Part shown: in pieces, positions 31,971 to 43,306 of the stretch
Position numbering within the stretch: the first letter of the stretch is position 1
Layout of the letters: each line of letters starts with the position of its first letter
DNA from: Semisulcospira habei
Lineage: Eukaryota; Mollusca; Gastropoda; Semisulcospiridae
Length of the DNA stretch: 64,000 bases
Assembly: GCA_036245525.1 (NCBI GenBank)
Contig: BTPG01000005.1
Location: forward strand, 116,854,619-116,918,618
Direction: 5' to 3'
Notes under the pieces: model-generated
The model's input: the letters and a program-made list of their open reading frames with translations, nothing else
What the model was told of the DNA's origin: nothing
The model's database searches: none
Made by a program: the position numbers and the translations under genes

Positions 31971-32700
31971 ACCATGGGCACATGGAATGTCAAGACCATG
32001 TACCAGAGCGGCAAGGCCTCCCAGATAGCAGCGGAAATGCAAAAGTACAACCTTTCCCTGCTAGGTATCAGTGAAGCCAGATGGACACAGTCTGGCCAGA
32101 AAAGGCTGTTAAGTGGGGAGATGATTCTGTATTCAGGTCATGAAGAGGAGAATACCCCCCATACAGAAGGAGTAGCATTCATGCTGTCACCAGTGGCACA
32201 GAGAGCGCTGATGGGCTGAGAACCTCTTGGGCCAAGAATTATCACAGCAGCCTTTAGAACCAAGAAAAAGCTCAAGCTGAACGTCATCCAGTGTTATGCG
32301 CCCACTAATGACAGTGACGAGGAAGAGAAACAAGAGTTCTACGACCGACTCCAGAGTGCTGTGCGGAGCGAGACATCACCATCGTCATGGGCGATTTTAA
32401 TGCCAAAATAGGGGAGGACAACACCGGATACGAAGAGGTGATGGGGAGACAGGGACTAGGGGAGATGAGTGAGAACGGGGAGAATTTGTAGACTTTTGTG
32501 CTCTAAACAGACTTGTCACTGGAGGCAGCATCTTCCCACACAGAAGAATACACAAAGCAACTTGGGTCTCACCTGACCACACTACAAAAAACCAAATAGA
32601 CCATATCTGCATTCGCAAGAAATTTAGAAGATCCCTTCAAGATGTTCGAGTGAGGAGGGGAGCAGATGTCCCCCAGACCACCATCTGCTTACCTTAAGAA
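31971..32700 (+). pseudogene. AP-type endonuclease region of the retrotransposon (broken)
   Basis: TWNVKTMYQSGKASQIAAEM followed by LLGISEARW is the N-terminal motif of apurinic-like endonucleases, which nick the target DNA. A stop (TGA at 32217-32219) follows; the same frame then continues to about 32360. A frameshift leads to MGDFNAKIGEDNTGYEE, and another to the NQIDHICIRKKFRRS-type His/Asp end motif. Confidence 0.8.
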
Positions 32701-32780
32701 TAAAGCTCAAGTTAAAGAAAAGCCGCACAGAGACAACAAGAAGACAGCGCTATAATGTAGGCCTCCTGAGAGAGACTGGA

Positions 32781-34886
32781 GTGAGAGAAAAGTTCAAACT
32801 AGTGCTGTCCAACCGGTTTCAAGCGCTACAGGAGCTAGTAAATGAAGAGGAGGCGGTCACCACAGAGCAGCAGTGGAAGGCAGTTAGAGAGGCGCTGAAC
32901 TCAACATGCAAAGACTGTAGGGTTCAGGAAACACCATCACAAGGACTGGCTGTCGGCACAGACCTTGAAGAAGATAGAAGTGAGGAAGCAGAAGAAAGCA
33001 GTTGTCAACAACAGTCGCACAAGAGCAGCCAAAGCAAGGGCACAGGAGGAATACTCGGAAACCAACCGCGAGGTGAAGAGGAGTATCAAGGCAGACAAGA
33101 GGGTCTACACAGACAGCCTGGCAGCAGAGGCAGAAAAGGCAGCAGGCAGCGGCAACATGAAACAGCTCTACGATATTACCAGAAGATTGGCAGGCAAGTA
33201 TGGCCATACAGAAAGACCAGTAAAAGACAAAGAAGGCAAGCCTATTGCAGACAGAGCAGACCAACTTGACAGATGGGCCGAGTATTTTGAAGAGTTACTG
33301 AACAGACCCAGCCCACCCGACCCCCCAGACATCTAGCCAGCAGAGACCGACCTACCCATCAGCTGTGACAGACCCAGCCGGGAAGAGATCAGAAGAGCAG
33401 TGGCATTTTTGAAGAACGGCAAAGCAGCAGGGCCAGATGGCATCCCAGCGGAGGCTCTGAAAGCAGACCTAGAAACAACAGTAGAGATGCTGTACCCACT
33501 GTTTGGAGAAATCTGGGAAGAGGAGGTGATGCCGGCTGACTGGAAGGAGGGGTACCTAATCAAGCTTCCCAAGAAAGGCGACCTCAGCAAGTGTTCCAAC
33601 TACAGAGGAATCACCTTGCTGTCAGTACCAGGAAAGGTCTTCAACAGGATCATCCTGGAGAGAATGAAGAGCTGCGTTGACCCCCAGCTGAGAGACCAGC
33701 AAGCAGGATTCAGGAAAAAACTATCATGTACAGACCAGATCGCCACTCTCCGCATCATCGTAGAACAGTCTCTGGAGTGGAGCTCCCCGCTGTACGTCAA
33801 CTTTGTGGATTACGAGAAAGCATTTGACAGCGTGGACCGAGAGACTCTGTGGAAACTCCTACGACACTAAGGTGTACCCACAAAGCTCGTCCGCCTGATC
33901 AAGAGCAGTTACGATGGCATGACATGTCGCGTGATCCACGAAGGGCAGTTCACCAGGGAGCTCCAGGTCAGAACCGGTGTCAGGCAGGGGTGTTTGCTGT
34001 CTCCGTTCCTCTTCCTACTGGCCATAGACTGGGTCATGAAGAGGACCACAGAGCACAGACGAAGTGGAATACAGTGGACACTGTGGACACAGCTTGACGA
34101 CCTCGATTTTGCAGACGACTTGGCTTCACTGTCCCAAACTCATCAACAAATGCAGGACAAGACAACGAGGTTTGCTGACATCTCGTCCCAAGTGGGCCTC
34201 ACCATCCACAAACAGAAAACAAAGACAATGAGGCTGAATGCAACCAGGGAAAAACCAGTCTTGCTTGCTGGCACCCCGTTTGAGGAGGTGGAGTCCTTCA
34301 CCTATCTCGGGAGCATCATAGACAAAAAAAAGGCGGCACTGATGCAGATGTCAGAGCACGAATCGGTAAAGCCAGAGCAGCCTTTCTCCAGTTGAAAAAA
34401 GTGTGGAGTTCCAGAGAGACACCAAAGTCCGGATTTTCAACTCCAACGTAAAAGCAGTTCTCCTATATGGAGCAGAGACTTGGAGATTGACAAAAACCAC
34501 AGTCAACAGAGTACAGATCTTCATAAACAGTTGCCTTAGAAGAATTTTGAAAATCCACTGGCCAGAGAAGATCAGCAACGTCAAGACTCTGGGAGAGAAC
34601 AGAGCAGATAACAGCAGAGAATGAAATTGGGCGAAGAAGATGGGGATGGATCGGTCACAGTCTGAGAAAGCCAGCTTCCAGTATCACTAGGCAGGCATTG
34701 TCATGGAAGCCCCAGGGAAAGAGGAAAAGAGGCAGGCCGAGAAACACCTGGCTTCGAGACCTCCAAGCAGACATCAAGAGACTGGGAACCACCTGGAGTA
34801 AAATCGAAGGAGAAGCACAGGACAGGAGTCGCTGGAGGTCTCTCGTCGACGGCCTATACCCGGGGAGGGGTGACAGGCGTAAGTAA
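32781..34886 (+). pseudogene. Reverse transcriptase region of the retrotransposon (broken)
   Basis: Finger block GKAAGPDGIPAEAL is at about 33418, palm block A VDYEKAFDSVD at about 33808 and block B GVRQGCLLSPFLF at about 33978. The active site FADDL is at about 34106. YLGSIIDKK follows, then LLYGAETWRLTKT and WGWIGHSLRKP further on. Breaks: stop TAA at 33868-33870 inside the palm, plus frameshifts near 34395 and 34600. The terminal frame (34698-34886) keeps the GKRKRGRPRNTW motif. Confidence 0.82.
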
Positions 34887-34979
34887 GTAAGTTATTTATA
34901 GTTTGATGCCAGCCGAGGGGGGAGGGGGTGGGGGTGCTGTAGTACTAAAGAAACCCCCCCTTTGATCCGGCCCTGAGCT

Positions 34980-35560
34980 GCTTTCTTTCTTTCAGGCTTT
35001 CTTTCAGTCTTTGTCATCAAAACAGTGAGAATGTCTCCCTGAACCTATGTGCCACCGGGCATATCACAATATAACTTCCTTTGCATCTTATTGAAATTAC
35101 TTCCCATTCACTTACTTTTCCATGATGGGCAGATACACAACTCGAGGGCGTTTATCTTGCTCGTACATACATAAAACCGGACGCTTGTGTGACAATCGCT
35201 TTGCGGGCCATCTATATCCACAGGTAAAATATTCGTATCTGTTTTAAGTGCTGACCTCTTAAAGCACTCACACCACCTTCGGACATAAACGGGAGGGGTT
35301 CACTTTTAGCCGCGGCCTTGGGCCCTTTGTCATGAGTTATCACGGCCACTACTAAGCCCAACTGCATACTGGTTGTTTCCCTCGTCAAGTTTCGCAACCA
35401 GGGTGATTACAGGCTGGTCAGATTCATATTCAATTTCAAAACAATGATCCGTTTGTGTCTTGCAGTGTTACTTTAAAAGTTCTGTTGTTGTTGGGTCTGT
35501 TGTTGCCGTTCAGTGTTGTTTTAAACTAACATTTTAGGACTTGACTGAAAAGTCACAGTA
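34980..35560. other. Sequence with no recognised gene
   Basis: Short TTTC-rich stretch near 34980-35010; otherwise unique-looking AT-moderate sequence. Confidence 0.35.
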
Positions 35561-35563
35561 ATT

Positions 35564-35648
35564 ATAACCCTTTGGCTGTCCGGTAGCGCCTTCTGTAGCG
35601 ATGATTCCCGCTGTAGAAAAAAAAGTTATCGACAGTCAAAGGAGTGTA
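35564..35648. mobile_element. Core D element
   Basis: ATAACCCTTTGGCTGTCCGG is mirrored by TATCGACAGTCAAAGGAG. The loop has GCGATGATTCCCGC. Confidence 0.6.
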
Positions 35649-35898
35649 TAAATCATAAATCTACCCCGCGGAGTTTCGAAATTGGAAAGAGTGATAAGAT
35701 GCAGGGAATTACCACCAAAGACAACAACAACAACAACAACAAAGAAACAGGCCTTGAGAATAACAAGGACAAAACATATTCAATAAACTGTTCTGCCCTA
35801 GTTATTCAGAATGGAGTTTTTTTTTTAAACACGCCTTGAAACTGCAAAGAACTATGATACAAATTTAAGCCTTTTCACCCTGGATACACAACTGCTTG

Positions 35899-36015
35899 AA
35901 ATTAATTTGACTATGATAGTGCAAGGGTTGTGCCAGAATATATTGGCGCCTGCGGCAGGCGCCAAGCTATTCTAGCACCACCCCGGCTTGAACTAAAATG
36001 GTTGACATGTCTCCT
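35899..36015. mobile_element. Core A palindrome, second subfamily
   Basis: AATTTGACTATGATAGTGCA and the GCGCCTGCGGCAGGCGCC centre lead to arms GCCAGAATATATTGGCG and GCCAAGCTATTCTAGC. The outer ends have decayed. Confidence 0.65.
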
Positions 36016-36434
36016 AATCTGCAATGTAGCCTTCATAGGACAATAAGCACTTCTTTTATTTTTTAAATCAGCCGCAGGTAATGGGTTTTGTTTTAGTTGT
36101 TTCCGTGAAGTGTTTCTTTCTGTGTAGGTTACTGATTTTCTGGCAGCAGTTTGTCTTGAACACGCCACTGCAAAGCAATGCATTCAAACGACCAACAAAT
36201 GGCTTCAAATCAGAATTATGCGTAAGGAATTAAACTAGATACGTATACATTTGTTTGCGCGTTGTCCCGATTGATCTAAAGACCTACATGCCCTACATTT
36301 CGACATATCTCCTTTTCACTTCAAGGTCACGAAAGCCGCTTACTTGGCAACATCGTCCGCTACGTGCCGAAACATGACAGTCAAAAGTGGTATGGAACTG
36401 TCCCCTTGGTTGTCACGGGTGGAAACTGCCAGCA

Positions 36435-36505
36435 GCAAGAGGCATAGAATGTCATGGGCCCCCGCCCCTGCGGGGGCTCATGATGTCAAGTTCTATGGCT
36501 CTTGC
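36435..36505. mobile_element. Core B palindrome
   Basis: GCAAGAGGCATAGAATGTCA on the left pairs with the right arm ending GTTCTATGGCTCTTGC. The GC-rich centre is GGGCCCCCGCCCC/TGCGGGGGCTC. The flanking ACTGCCAGCA and TGCTGTTCTC may be decayed outer arms. Confidence 0.7.
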
Positions 36506-36542
36506 AGTTGCTGTTCTCGGCCCTTATCTCGTCGAGTTGATC

Positions 36543-36600
36543 CCTGCAGTAATCATCGCGACTAAAACCGCTACCGACACCCAAAGCGTCACATCAGTAT
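36543..36600. repeat. Right half of a core D element
   Basis: AATCATCGCGACTAAAACCG and CTACCGACACCCAAAGCGTC match the right side of core D; no left arm is present. Confidence 0.5.
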
Positions 36601-36669
36601 TTCTTTCTCTAACTTTGCCTGTGCAGACGGTCATTGATACGGTGCGACCACTAATTTATCTCAAGTAGC

Positions 36670-37270
36670 CCCCGGGGTGATTTTGGGTGACTAGACAAAC
36701 ACTTGAAATCTTGGAGTTGTAAATCAGTTCTCAAGTGCTTGTCAATCGAACAGAAAAGAAATGAAATTCAATATCAAAACTAGCATACGTCTTTAGTGTG
36801 CGACCAAAGGCGCCCGTAAACCACTGAATATTACCGTTGCGGAGTAAAATCTTCGCAAGCCCCCAATCCCAAGAGATGTACGGGAGCGCGCGAGAGCTCA
36901 CACAAAGAAGCCGTACTGAATATGGTTGTATTACGAGCACCTTTGCTCCCAGTGCAGAAGGTGAAACTTTGACTCTACCTTTTCGCAGAAGGACGACTCA
37001 GTGTTATGTTCATGTTATACCCAGTACGCAAAAGTACTCGGGCCGATGGCGGCCATTCAGTGTTGGCCCGCGCACGGGCCTGTGCGCGGGCCAACAATGG
37101 CCGCCGTCGTCTCGTATGGCCGCCGTCGGCCCGTAGACACTTTGCTACTGGGGTAGAGGGTGGCTGTACAAACAAACAAAAAAATACTGCAAATCATCTA
37201 GAGTGTCGAACATAGACCCTACATGCAGGCGGAGATCTGCTCCGACGTTCAGGTTGTATGCTACGGCGGT
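36670..37270. other. Sequence with no recognised gene
   Basis: GC-rich stretch 37040-37135 with repeated GCCCGCGC and GGCCGCCGTCG words. No exon is supported. Confidence 0.35.
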
Positions 37271-37275
37271 AGTTT

Positions 37276-37335
37276 AGGCACAGATTCACAAGGGCCCAAG
37301 CAGCAGCGGGGGCTCACGAGAACTTGTGCCTCTTG
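37276..37335. repeat. Decayed core B palindrome
   Basis: AGGCACAGATTCACAAGGGC pairs imperfectly with GGCTCACGAGAACTTGTGCC. Confidence 0.5.
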
Positions 37336-37439
37336 ATGATCGGCTGTTCCACAATTTGACGGTGTTAGTTTGGGGGGGGGGGGGGGTGGTTACATACCAC
37401 TCAAAACTGATATTTCTCAGCGGGTGACAATTTGTGTGT

Positions 37440-37508
37440 ATTCACACACACACACGCACACACACACACACACAGACGCACACACACACACACACATACA
37501 CACACTAA
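37440..37508. repeat. (CA)n microsatellite, imperfect
   Basis: CA units interrupted by CG, GA and TA. Confidence 0.9.
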
Positions 37509-37587
37509 CACATACAGGTAAATTCGAGTCAAACTGAAGTGCAAGACAGCAGATATGCAGGTGTAGATTGGTGATAACTCTCAATAA

Positions 37588-38104
37588 AATCTCATTTAAT
37601 CCAGACACACCATAGCAAGATATGGATCGACCATCCTAGTTCAAGGGTGGTGCCTATGGGCGCTGGGCTATTCTGGCACCACCCTTCAACTATCACGGTC
37701 GATCTCAGGGGCGGATCAGTTACCTCGAAGGGGCGGGGGGGGGGGGGAGGGCGGTACAACTGTTTCTTTAGGACCTTCAACCTGACACAACTGAAAGGCC
37801 TCCCCGACTCTAGACCTTGTTTCCAGTGGCCGTAAAAATAAACAAAAAAAGGGGGGGGGGGGGAGGGTGTGTGTCAAAACTCGCCAAAATTTCAGAGGGT
37901 GGGGGGGGGGGGGGGAGCAAACTCCACAAAAAGGGACTTCGTTATAGCATTTTAAAGGATTTTGGGGACGGGAGGGGGGGGGGGGTGTCCGGAACCCCTG
38001 GAACACCCCCCTCCCCCCCCCCCAGATCCGCCCCTTGATCTGTCACCTGCACAGTAATGCAGTCTTCAGATCTGGAGATTTCGACCTTAGGGTACAATGG
38101 GTTA
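37588..38104. mobile_element. Core A element interrupted by a hAT-like MITE
   Basis: The left part (TCATTTAATCCAGACACACC...) and right part (CAGTAATGCAGTC..., GGTACAATGGGTTA) together match the A element at 18273-18483. The palindrome 37624-37705 has lost part of one arm. The interruption at 37706-38036 lies directly after GATCT, which is repeated on the other side. Confidence 0.7.
37706..38036. mobile_element. MITE with CAGGGGCGGATC ends
   Basis: It starts CAGGGGCGGATCAG and ends CAGATCCGCCCCTT, with GATCT on both sides (37701-37705, 38037-38041). The interior is G-rich and non-coding. The same ends occur at 54332-54651, and a right end at 43992-44009. The end sequence resembles hAT-type terminal repeats; the superfamily is not proven. 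Confidence 0.7.
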
Positions 38105-38189
38105 TGAGATTTGATATCCCCTTGTCAAAAATAAAAAAAGCCAGTCGGTGTGTTGTCCAATATGATTAGAACGATCCACTGATGTGTCT

Positions 38190-38268
38190 GTAAAACATTG
38201 TCAGCAGTGCCTTTTTTCCCTGAAGGAATCACCTCGACAAAAAGCGCAACTGACAGCCAGAGGGTTAA
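38190..38268. mobile_element. Core D element
   Basis: It ends CTGACAGCCAGAGGGTTAA (TTAA 38265-38268). The left side, ATTGTCAGCAGTGCC, has decayed. The loop has GAAGGAATCACC. Confidence 0.6.
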
Positions 38269-38309
38269 AATCTACAAAAAGTCAACAGTGTACACGCTGC
38301 AAATTGAAC

Positions 38310-38311
38310 AC

Positions 38312-38391
<80 letters not shown>
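38310..38391. repeat. (AAT)n microsatellite: tail of the L2-like element
   Basis: About 27 units directly after the 3' end (minus strand) of the LINE at 38392-40421, so it represents an expanded ATT tail. Confidence 0.9.
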
Positions 38392-38393
<2 letters not shown>

Positions 38394-40421
38394 GGTATTT
38401 ATATAGCGCTTAATCTTACTCAAAAGCTCTAAGCGCTTTACAATCTGTACACAAAAATAAAATACAATGACATATGCACATAACAAACAAAGCACAATGC
38501 CCGAACACACCACTTTTACAATAAACTAAACAACAATACATACATAATAATTTATATTCTAATTAACATTCAGTCTAAACAAGGAGGATTGCAGAACTAC
38601 AACTAAGGCATCAAACACTGGCAGTCATTCAAAGTAAAGCTTGAAGAGGTGAGTTTTCAACGACCTCCTGAAGTCAGAGACAGACTCACTGTCTCTGACC
38701 TCAAGAGGAAGTGTATTCCATAACACTGGGGCTTGATAAACAAAAGTGCGCTGACCAAATGTTTTAGTTTTGACAGAAGGTACACACAGCTTCCGTTTAT
38801 CAGAAGAGGAGCGGAGCTCACGAGAGGGTGTATACACATGCAGCAAAGAGGACAAGTATTCTGGGCTGGTGCCTGAAAGGCAGTTAAAACAGATTGACAT
38901 AACTTTGTATTGAATACGTGAGGACACAGGTAGCCAGTGAAGGGACTTCAAGATGGGTGTGACATGCTCAGTCTTACGGACTCTCACAACAAGCCGGGCT
39001 GCATTGTTCTGAATTTTTTGGAGGCGATCAATGAGATACTGAGGGCAGCCACAAAGCAAAGAGTTACAATAATCTAGCTTGGACAGCACAAATGCACAAA
39101 CTAGTGTTTTAGTGGCTTCCACTGTCAGCAGGTGACGAACTGAACTAATACGACGAAGTTCCAGATAAGCGGATCTACACACTGCACTGACATGCTGTGA
39201 CATAGATAACTCGCTGTCAAGTGTAACACCCAGGTTTCTCACACTCGCAGAGAAGCCAATGAGTGTTCCATCCACAGACAATGATGATGGTAAAGGCAGG
39301 GACGAAGATAATCTTGGATTAGCTACCAACATTGCTTCAGTTTTGCCATCATTTAACATCAGTTTGTTGGTGGTCATCCATGATTTGACATGGTCAATGC
39401 ACTGGCTTATACTTTGGACGGCATTCACAGCTCGCTCGACAGTATCACTTTTGTACATCTGCGTATCATCTGCAAATGCATGATGGGAAATGGAGCGACT
39501 ACAAATCAGGTCGGACAGGGGCTGAACATACAGTAAGAACAATACAGGTCCTAGGACCGAGCCCTGGGGTACACCAAACCGAAGAGGTGATGGCTCAGAA
39601 CGACAGCCGTCGACAGAAACAATCTGGGATCGTTCAGTCAGGTATGAACTAAACCATGCCAAGACTGTGCCTTCAATGCCAAATACAGATTGAAGACGGC
39701 ACAGCAAAATTTCATGGTCAATAGTGTCGAACGCACTGGACAGGTCCAGCAAAGCAAGGACTGTGATCTTACGCTCGTCCAAAGCACAAAGCAGGTCATT
39801 GAATATCTTCAGCAAAGCTGTTTCAGTGCTACGATGGGGACGATATGCAGACTGGAATACACTGAACAGACTATTAGAGTTGACATGCTTTAAAGTTTGA
39901 ACAAGGACAATTTTCTCAAGAATCTTTGATAGAAATGTAAGATTGGAAACTGGGCGATAGTTTTTCAGTACATTTGGGTCTAAAGATGGTTTCTTCAATA
40001 GGGGTTTCACAAGTGCAGTCTTGAAGCTTTCAGGAAAAGTACCAGTGGAGAGAGAGTTGTTGATGACTTGTGTAATGGCAGGCAACACTTCATCCAGGCA
40101 CTCGTACAACAAGGGAGTGGGTATGGGGTCTAACTCACAAGTTTTTGGGGCAGTGTTTGTGATCACTTTTCTGACCTCATCCTCTAGCACAGGTTCGAAG
40201 GCTGAGAGAGGTTCTCCACTAAAGCGTTTTTCGGTGAACAAAACTGAAGTGGGCATGAGATCCAGAGAATCACGAATTTCGCGGACCTTATCAATGAAGT
40301 AATCTGCAAAAAGCTGAGGCAGCTGGCACGGGGGAAATGTAGTGGGAAGAGGTGATAGAGTCTTCTTCACCATAAGCTTATTGGTCACATTATACAACTC
40401 TTTGCTTGTTACATAATAGGT
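38392..40421 (-). mobile_element. L2-type LINE, 5' truncated, with intact RT
   Basis: On the minus strand it begins inside the RT protein at about 40421, runs to a stop near 38625, has a 3' UTR ending CTTAGAGCTTTTGAGTAAGA and TTAAGCGCTATATAAATACC, and then an ATT tail. The 5' end lands in the tail repeat (40421-40563) of another minus-strand LINE. Confidence 0.82.
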
Positions 40422-40571
40422 AACACAACACAACACAACACTGGCAACACAACACAACACAACGCAACGCAACGCAACGCGACACGACGCAACGCAACGC
40501 AACGCAACGCAACACCCACACAACACAACACAACACAACACAACACAACACAACACAATACAATAATACAT
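38625..40571 (-). CDS. Reverse transcriptase ORF of an L2-type LINE, fused to repeat sequence
   Basis: The 648-codon frame is uninterrupted. Residues 1-52 are Cys/Val-rich and come from the AACAC/AACGC repeat, so they are not part of the original protein. From residue ~53 on it is LINE protein: KNYRPVSNLTFLSK (about 203), palm block A LLDLSSAFDTID (274-285), block B GVPQGSVLGPVLF (333-345), active site FADDT (366-370), then LHWLPVSSRIQYK. The C terminus has VLWNTLPLEVRD. The endonuclease domain is absent. An open RT suggests a young insertion. Confidence 0.82.
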   Translation of the reverse strand: MYYCIVLCCVVLCCVVLCGCCVALRCVASCRVALRCVVLCCVASVVLCCVTYYVTSKELYNVTNKLMVKKTLSPLPTTFPPCQLPQLFADYFIDKVREIRDSLDLMPTSVLFTEKRFSGEPLSAFEPVLEDEVRKVITNTAPKTCELDPIPTPLLYECLDEVLPAITQVINNSLSTGTFPESFKTALVKPLLKKPSLDPNVLKNYRPVSNLTFLSKILEKIVLVQTLKHVNSNSLFSVFQSAYRPHRSTETALLKIFNDLLCALDERKITVLALLDLSSAFDTIDHEILLCRLQSVFGIEGTVLAWFSSYLTERSQIVSVDGCRSEPSPLRFGVPQGSVLGPVLFLLYVQPLSDLICSRSISHHAFADDTQMYKSDTVERAVNAVQSISQCIDHVKSWMTTNKLMLNDGKTEAMLVANPRLSSSLPLPSSLSVDGTLIGFSASVRNLGVTLDSELSMSQHVSAVCRSAYLELRRISSVRHLLTVEATKTLVCAFVLSKLDYCNSLLCGCPQYLIDRLQKIQNNAARLVVRVRKTEHVTPILKSLHWLPVSSRIQYKVMSICFNCLSGTSPEYLSSLLHVYTPSRELRSSSDKRKLCVPSVKTKTFGQRTFVYQAPVLWNTLPLEVRDSESVSDFRRSLKTHLFKLYFE

Positions 40572-40726
40572 TATCTATCCCTCATGGGGAAATTGTGTGT
40601 CTGCCAAGAGTATACAAATTACAGGCCCACATCTGAACACAAAAACGTGCACTACATAATTATACAACAGAAACTGAAACATACAGTAGAATATCACATT
40701 CTATGTATCACACATTAACATACATG

Positions 40727-40735
<9 letters not shown>
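40421..40735 (-). mobile_element. LINE 3' end with pentanucleotide tail
   Basis: On the minus strand, ACAATTTCCCCATGAGGGAT and AGATAATGTATTATTGTATT resemble the CCCC...GGGGAT-type 3' ends of Rex1/L2-like elements. They are followed by TTGTG/TTGCG pentanucleotide repeats (40421-40563). No coding part is left. Confidence 0.6.

Positions 40736-40754
<19 letters not shown>
40731..40754. repeat. (CT)n microsatellite
   Basis: Twelve CT units directly before the start of the LINE at 40755. Confidence 0.9.
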
Positions 40755-40758
<4 letters not shown>

Positions 40759-40829
40759 ACTTAGAAAACCAAAATCTCATCCATTCACTGCAGTCAGGCT
40801 TCAGACCAAACCATTCCTGTCACACTGCC

Positions 40830-41981
40830 TTGATAAGGATGGCAGATACCTGGTTATCATCTATTAATGGTTCCAAACTAACAGGTGTAGTTTTCTTAGA
40901 CTTCCGGAAAGCCTTTGACATGGTGAACCATGACATACTTATAAAGAAAATATCCTTATATACTAAAAGCGCAGCCGGGTTTTTCAAATCCTACCTAGAA
41001 AACAGAAGACAAAAAGTTCTCCTTAATGGTACATATTCTAGTCACTGCAAAGTAAAGCATGGCGTGCCCCAGGGCTCTATCTTAGGCCCTCTTTTATTCT
41101 GTTTGTTCATTAACGACCTTCCACTCACAATTAGTGATGATAGTGTTGCATGCGATATGTTCGCTGATGATGCTGCGATACACACTCCCGATAAGGATTT
41201 GTCAGTAATTGACACGCGCCTACAAAACACATTACAGGACATTAACAGCTGGTGCAGTAACAATTCCATGATCTTAAACCCTGCAAAGACTGAATGTATG
41301 GTTGTAAGTACCCGCCAAAAGCACCAGCTCGGCACTCTCTCACTCAGCTTGTCCCTTCAAGGCAAATCTATCAGCCAGGTAACGGAACATCGTCTTCTCG
41401 GCGTTACTGTAGATAACCAGTTTAAATGGCAATGCCATCTTAGTAATATATGTAAAACAATATCAAAGAAACTGTTTATTTTATCCAAGTTAAAACATAT
41501 AGCTAATGTAGAAACACGAAAACTGTTCTTCAACGCCCACATCAGGTCACATATAGATTATGCTTCTACGGTGTGGGATGGCGCAAGCGAGGTCCAGTTA
41601 AAGAGACTGAACTCTCTTCATCGTAGAGCCGCGAAGCTTATCCTTTCAGACCCTAACTCAACAACGGATAATAAACTGAAAACCTTAGAAATTCTCCCCT
41701 TGAAAAAACATTTATTATACAATAAGGGAATAACGATGTTCAAAGTATTGAATAACAGACTCCCCGAGTATATAAAAAAAATGTTTTTCCTCCCGGCATC
41801 AACATACTCCAGATCAAGGCAGTCCATTACTGTGCCACGACCTAGAATCGATCTCTATAAGACAAGTTTAGCGTTCTCAGGTGCTAGCATGTGGAACACA
41901 TTGCCCAAACATGTTACAACATCAACAACGCTTTCGTCTTTTAAAACCGCTCTCTTCAAGTACCTCACCTCAGCATCGTAA
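40830..41981 (+). CDS. Reverse transcriptase ORF of a CR1-group LINE
   Basis: The 383-codon frame is open and continues upstream to about 40755 (SLQSGFRPNHSCHTAL). Numbering from 40830: block A FLDFRKAFDMVNH (22-34), block B GVPQGSILGPLLF (78-90), active site FADDA (111-115), a thumb with LLGVTVDNQFKW, and a C terminus with LPEYIKK and MWNTLPKHV. The endonuclease and first RT blocks are missing through 5' truncation. No internal stops. Exact clade (CR1, Rex1 or related) is not settled. Confidence 0.82.
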   Translation: MIRMADTWLSSINGSKLTGVVFLDFRKAFDMVNHDILIKKISLYTKSAAGFFKSYLENRRQKVLLNGTYSSHCKVKHGVPQGSILGPLLFCLFINDLPLTISDDSVACDMFADDAAIHTPDKDLSVIDTRLQNTLQDINSWCSNNSMILNPAKTECMVVSTRQKHQLGTLSLSLSLQGKSISQVTEHRLLGVTVDNQFKWQCHLSNICKTISKKLFILSKLKHIANVETRKLFFNAHIRSHIDYASTVWDGASEVQLKRLNSLHRRAAKLILSDPNSTTDNKLKTLEILPLKKHLLYNKGITMFKVLNNRLPEYIKKMFFLPASTYSRSRQSITVPRPRIDLYKTSLAFSGASMWNTLPKHVTTSTTLSSFKTALFKYLTSAS

Positions 41982-42082
41982 GATTTTCACAGCAACCTGC
42001 ACTTGCAGTGTACGATTTTCCCCTTTCTAACTCTTCAATTCAGTTATATCTTCAGTTAATACAAGATGCCAATGCTGCATGT

Positions 42083-42086
<4 letters not shown>

Positions 42087-42160
<74 letters not shown>
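42087..42160. repeat. (GT)n microsatellite
   Basis: About 37 units inside the 3' UTR of the preceding LINE. Confidence 0.95.
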
Positions 42161-42164
<4 letters not shown>

Positions 42165-42433
42165 GTGCTTGTGCTTGTGTTTATGAATGTATGTATGAAG
42201 ATTTATACCTTTATAATTGTGTGTATGTGTGAGATTTGTTATGTTTATTTTCACTTTTTCAATGATTTTTTTTTTTAAAAACTTTATATTTGAATTTTTA
42301 TTAGTTATATATTTAGTTTTTCCCAATTTAATGATAGTATTTTTGTGATTTGTGCATTATATGTAAAGTAGATTAGCAACGGCAAGTTCGAAAAATGGTT
42401 TCACCAAAACTTTCACCGTTGTAAAATAAAGAA

Positions 42434-43270
<837 letters not shown>

Positions 43271-43306
43271 ACAAATATCCATGACCAGTTGGACACCCTC
43301 TTCCGA

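Larger units (their letters stand above)
31590..34890 (+). mobile_element. RTE/Nimb-like non-LTR retrotransposon, nearly full length, decayed
   Basis: It covers a likely 5' region (from about 31590), an endonuclease region, a reverse transcriptase and a 3' end with GTAA units (GGCGTAAGTAAGTAAG, about 34875-34890), a tail type common in RTE-like elements. It contains several stops and frameshifts, so it is no longer active. The 5' boundary and target duplication are not fixed. Confidence 0.75.
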
